Shown in pieces: positions 58,125 through 64,000 of a stretch of 64,000 nt of DNA (positions within the stretch are counted from its first letter, which is position 1; each line of letters opens with the position of its first letter). A program made the translations under genes and the position numbers. The stretch spans positions 22,389,261 to 22,453,260 of the forward strand of contig NC_003074.8 in NCBI RefSeq assembly GCF_000001735.4, written 5' to 3'. The notes under the pieces were generated by a model, which was not told the DNA's origin, ran no database searches, and saw nothing but the letters and a program-made list of their open reading frames with translations. The stretch comes from Arabidopsis thaliana (lineage: Eukaryota > Streptophyta > Magnoliopsida > Brassicales > Brassicaceae).

Positions 58125-64000
<5,876 letters not shown>

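Overview
The window is a plant nuclear segment that I assign to Arabidopsis thaliana or a very close relative. It has AT-rich intergenic DNA, short GT-AG introns, and a gene order that from memory matches the long arm of chromosome 3, about At3g60570 to At3g60740. No database was consulted, so locus names and symbols rest on recognition of the proteins. Exon boundaries were placed by hand from splice sites, and every multi-exon reading frame closes in phase.

Layout. 1-979: 5' end of a Copia-type LTR retrotransposon (minus strand, broken). 1987-3203: beta-expansin. 4747-5613: three-finger C2H2 repressor. 9504-10493: plastid-targeted membrane protein. 11277-13148: ER-plasma membrane tether VAP27-1. 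14186-15601: PRP31-like splicing-factor pseudogene (minus). 17277-18979: plastid CDP-diacylglycerol synthase, with a GC-AG intron. 20508-20777: NYN-nuclease-like fragment, lying in an insert bracketed by a ~160 bp direct repeat of the HAM2 3' flank. 21236-23107: HAM2 (minus) with its miR171 site. 26858-27711: ATG8G. 30091-31014: secreted peptide precursor ending in an RGF/GOLVEN-like motif. 32221-33907: SKA1 kinetochore protein. 35435-36814: PLATZ protein (minus). 40986-42485: DUF641/GIL1-like. 46002-46514: SAUR. 49142-49887: DUF1163 membrane protein. 50938-52212: frame-disrupted F-box/LRR/FBD gene. 52775-54348: plasmodesmata-located protein. 55695-57966: PMEI-pectinesterase. 58125-64000: tubulin folding cofactor D (minus), lacking only its extreme N-terminus.

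The genes are independent single-gene units, not an operon or cluster. Loose themes are cell wall and plasmodesmata (expansin, pectinesterase, PDLP), membrane and lipid biology (VAP27, CDS, ATG8), transcription (zinc finger, HAM2, PLATZ), and microtubules and mitosis (SKA1, TFCD). The least ordinary features are the RGF-like peptide precursor, the HAM2-flank duplication carrying an NYN fragment, the nearly intact PRP31 pseudogene, the two-frameshift F-box gene, a 213 bp MITE with TTA target duplication, the GC-AG intron, the 24-bp repeat at the VAP27 start, and an E2F-type palindrome before SKA1. I found no convincing wholly new multi-gene system.
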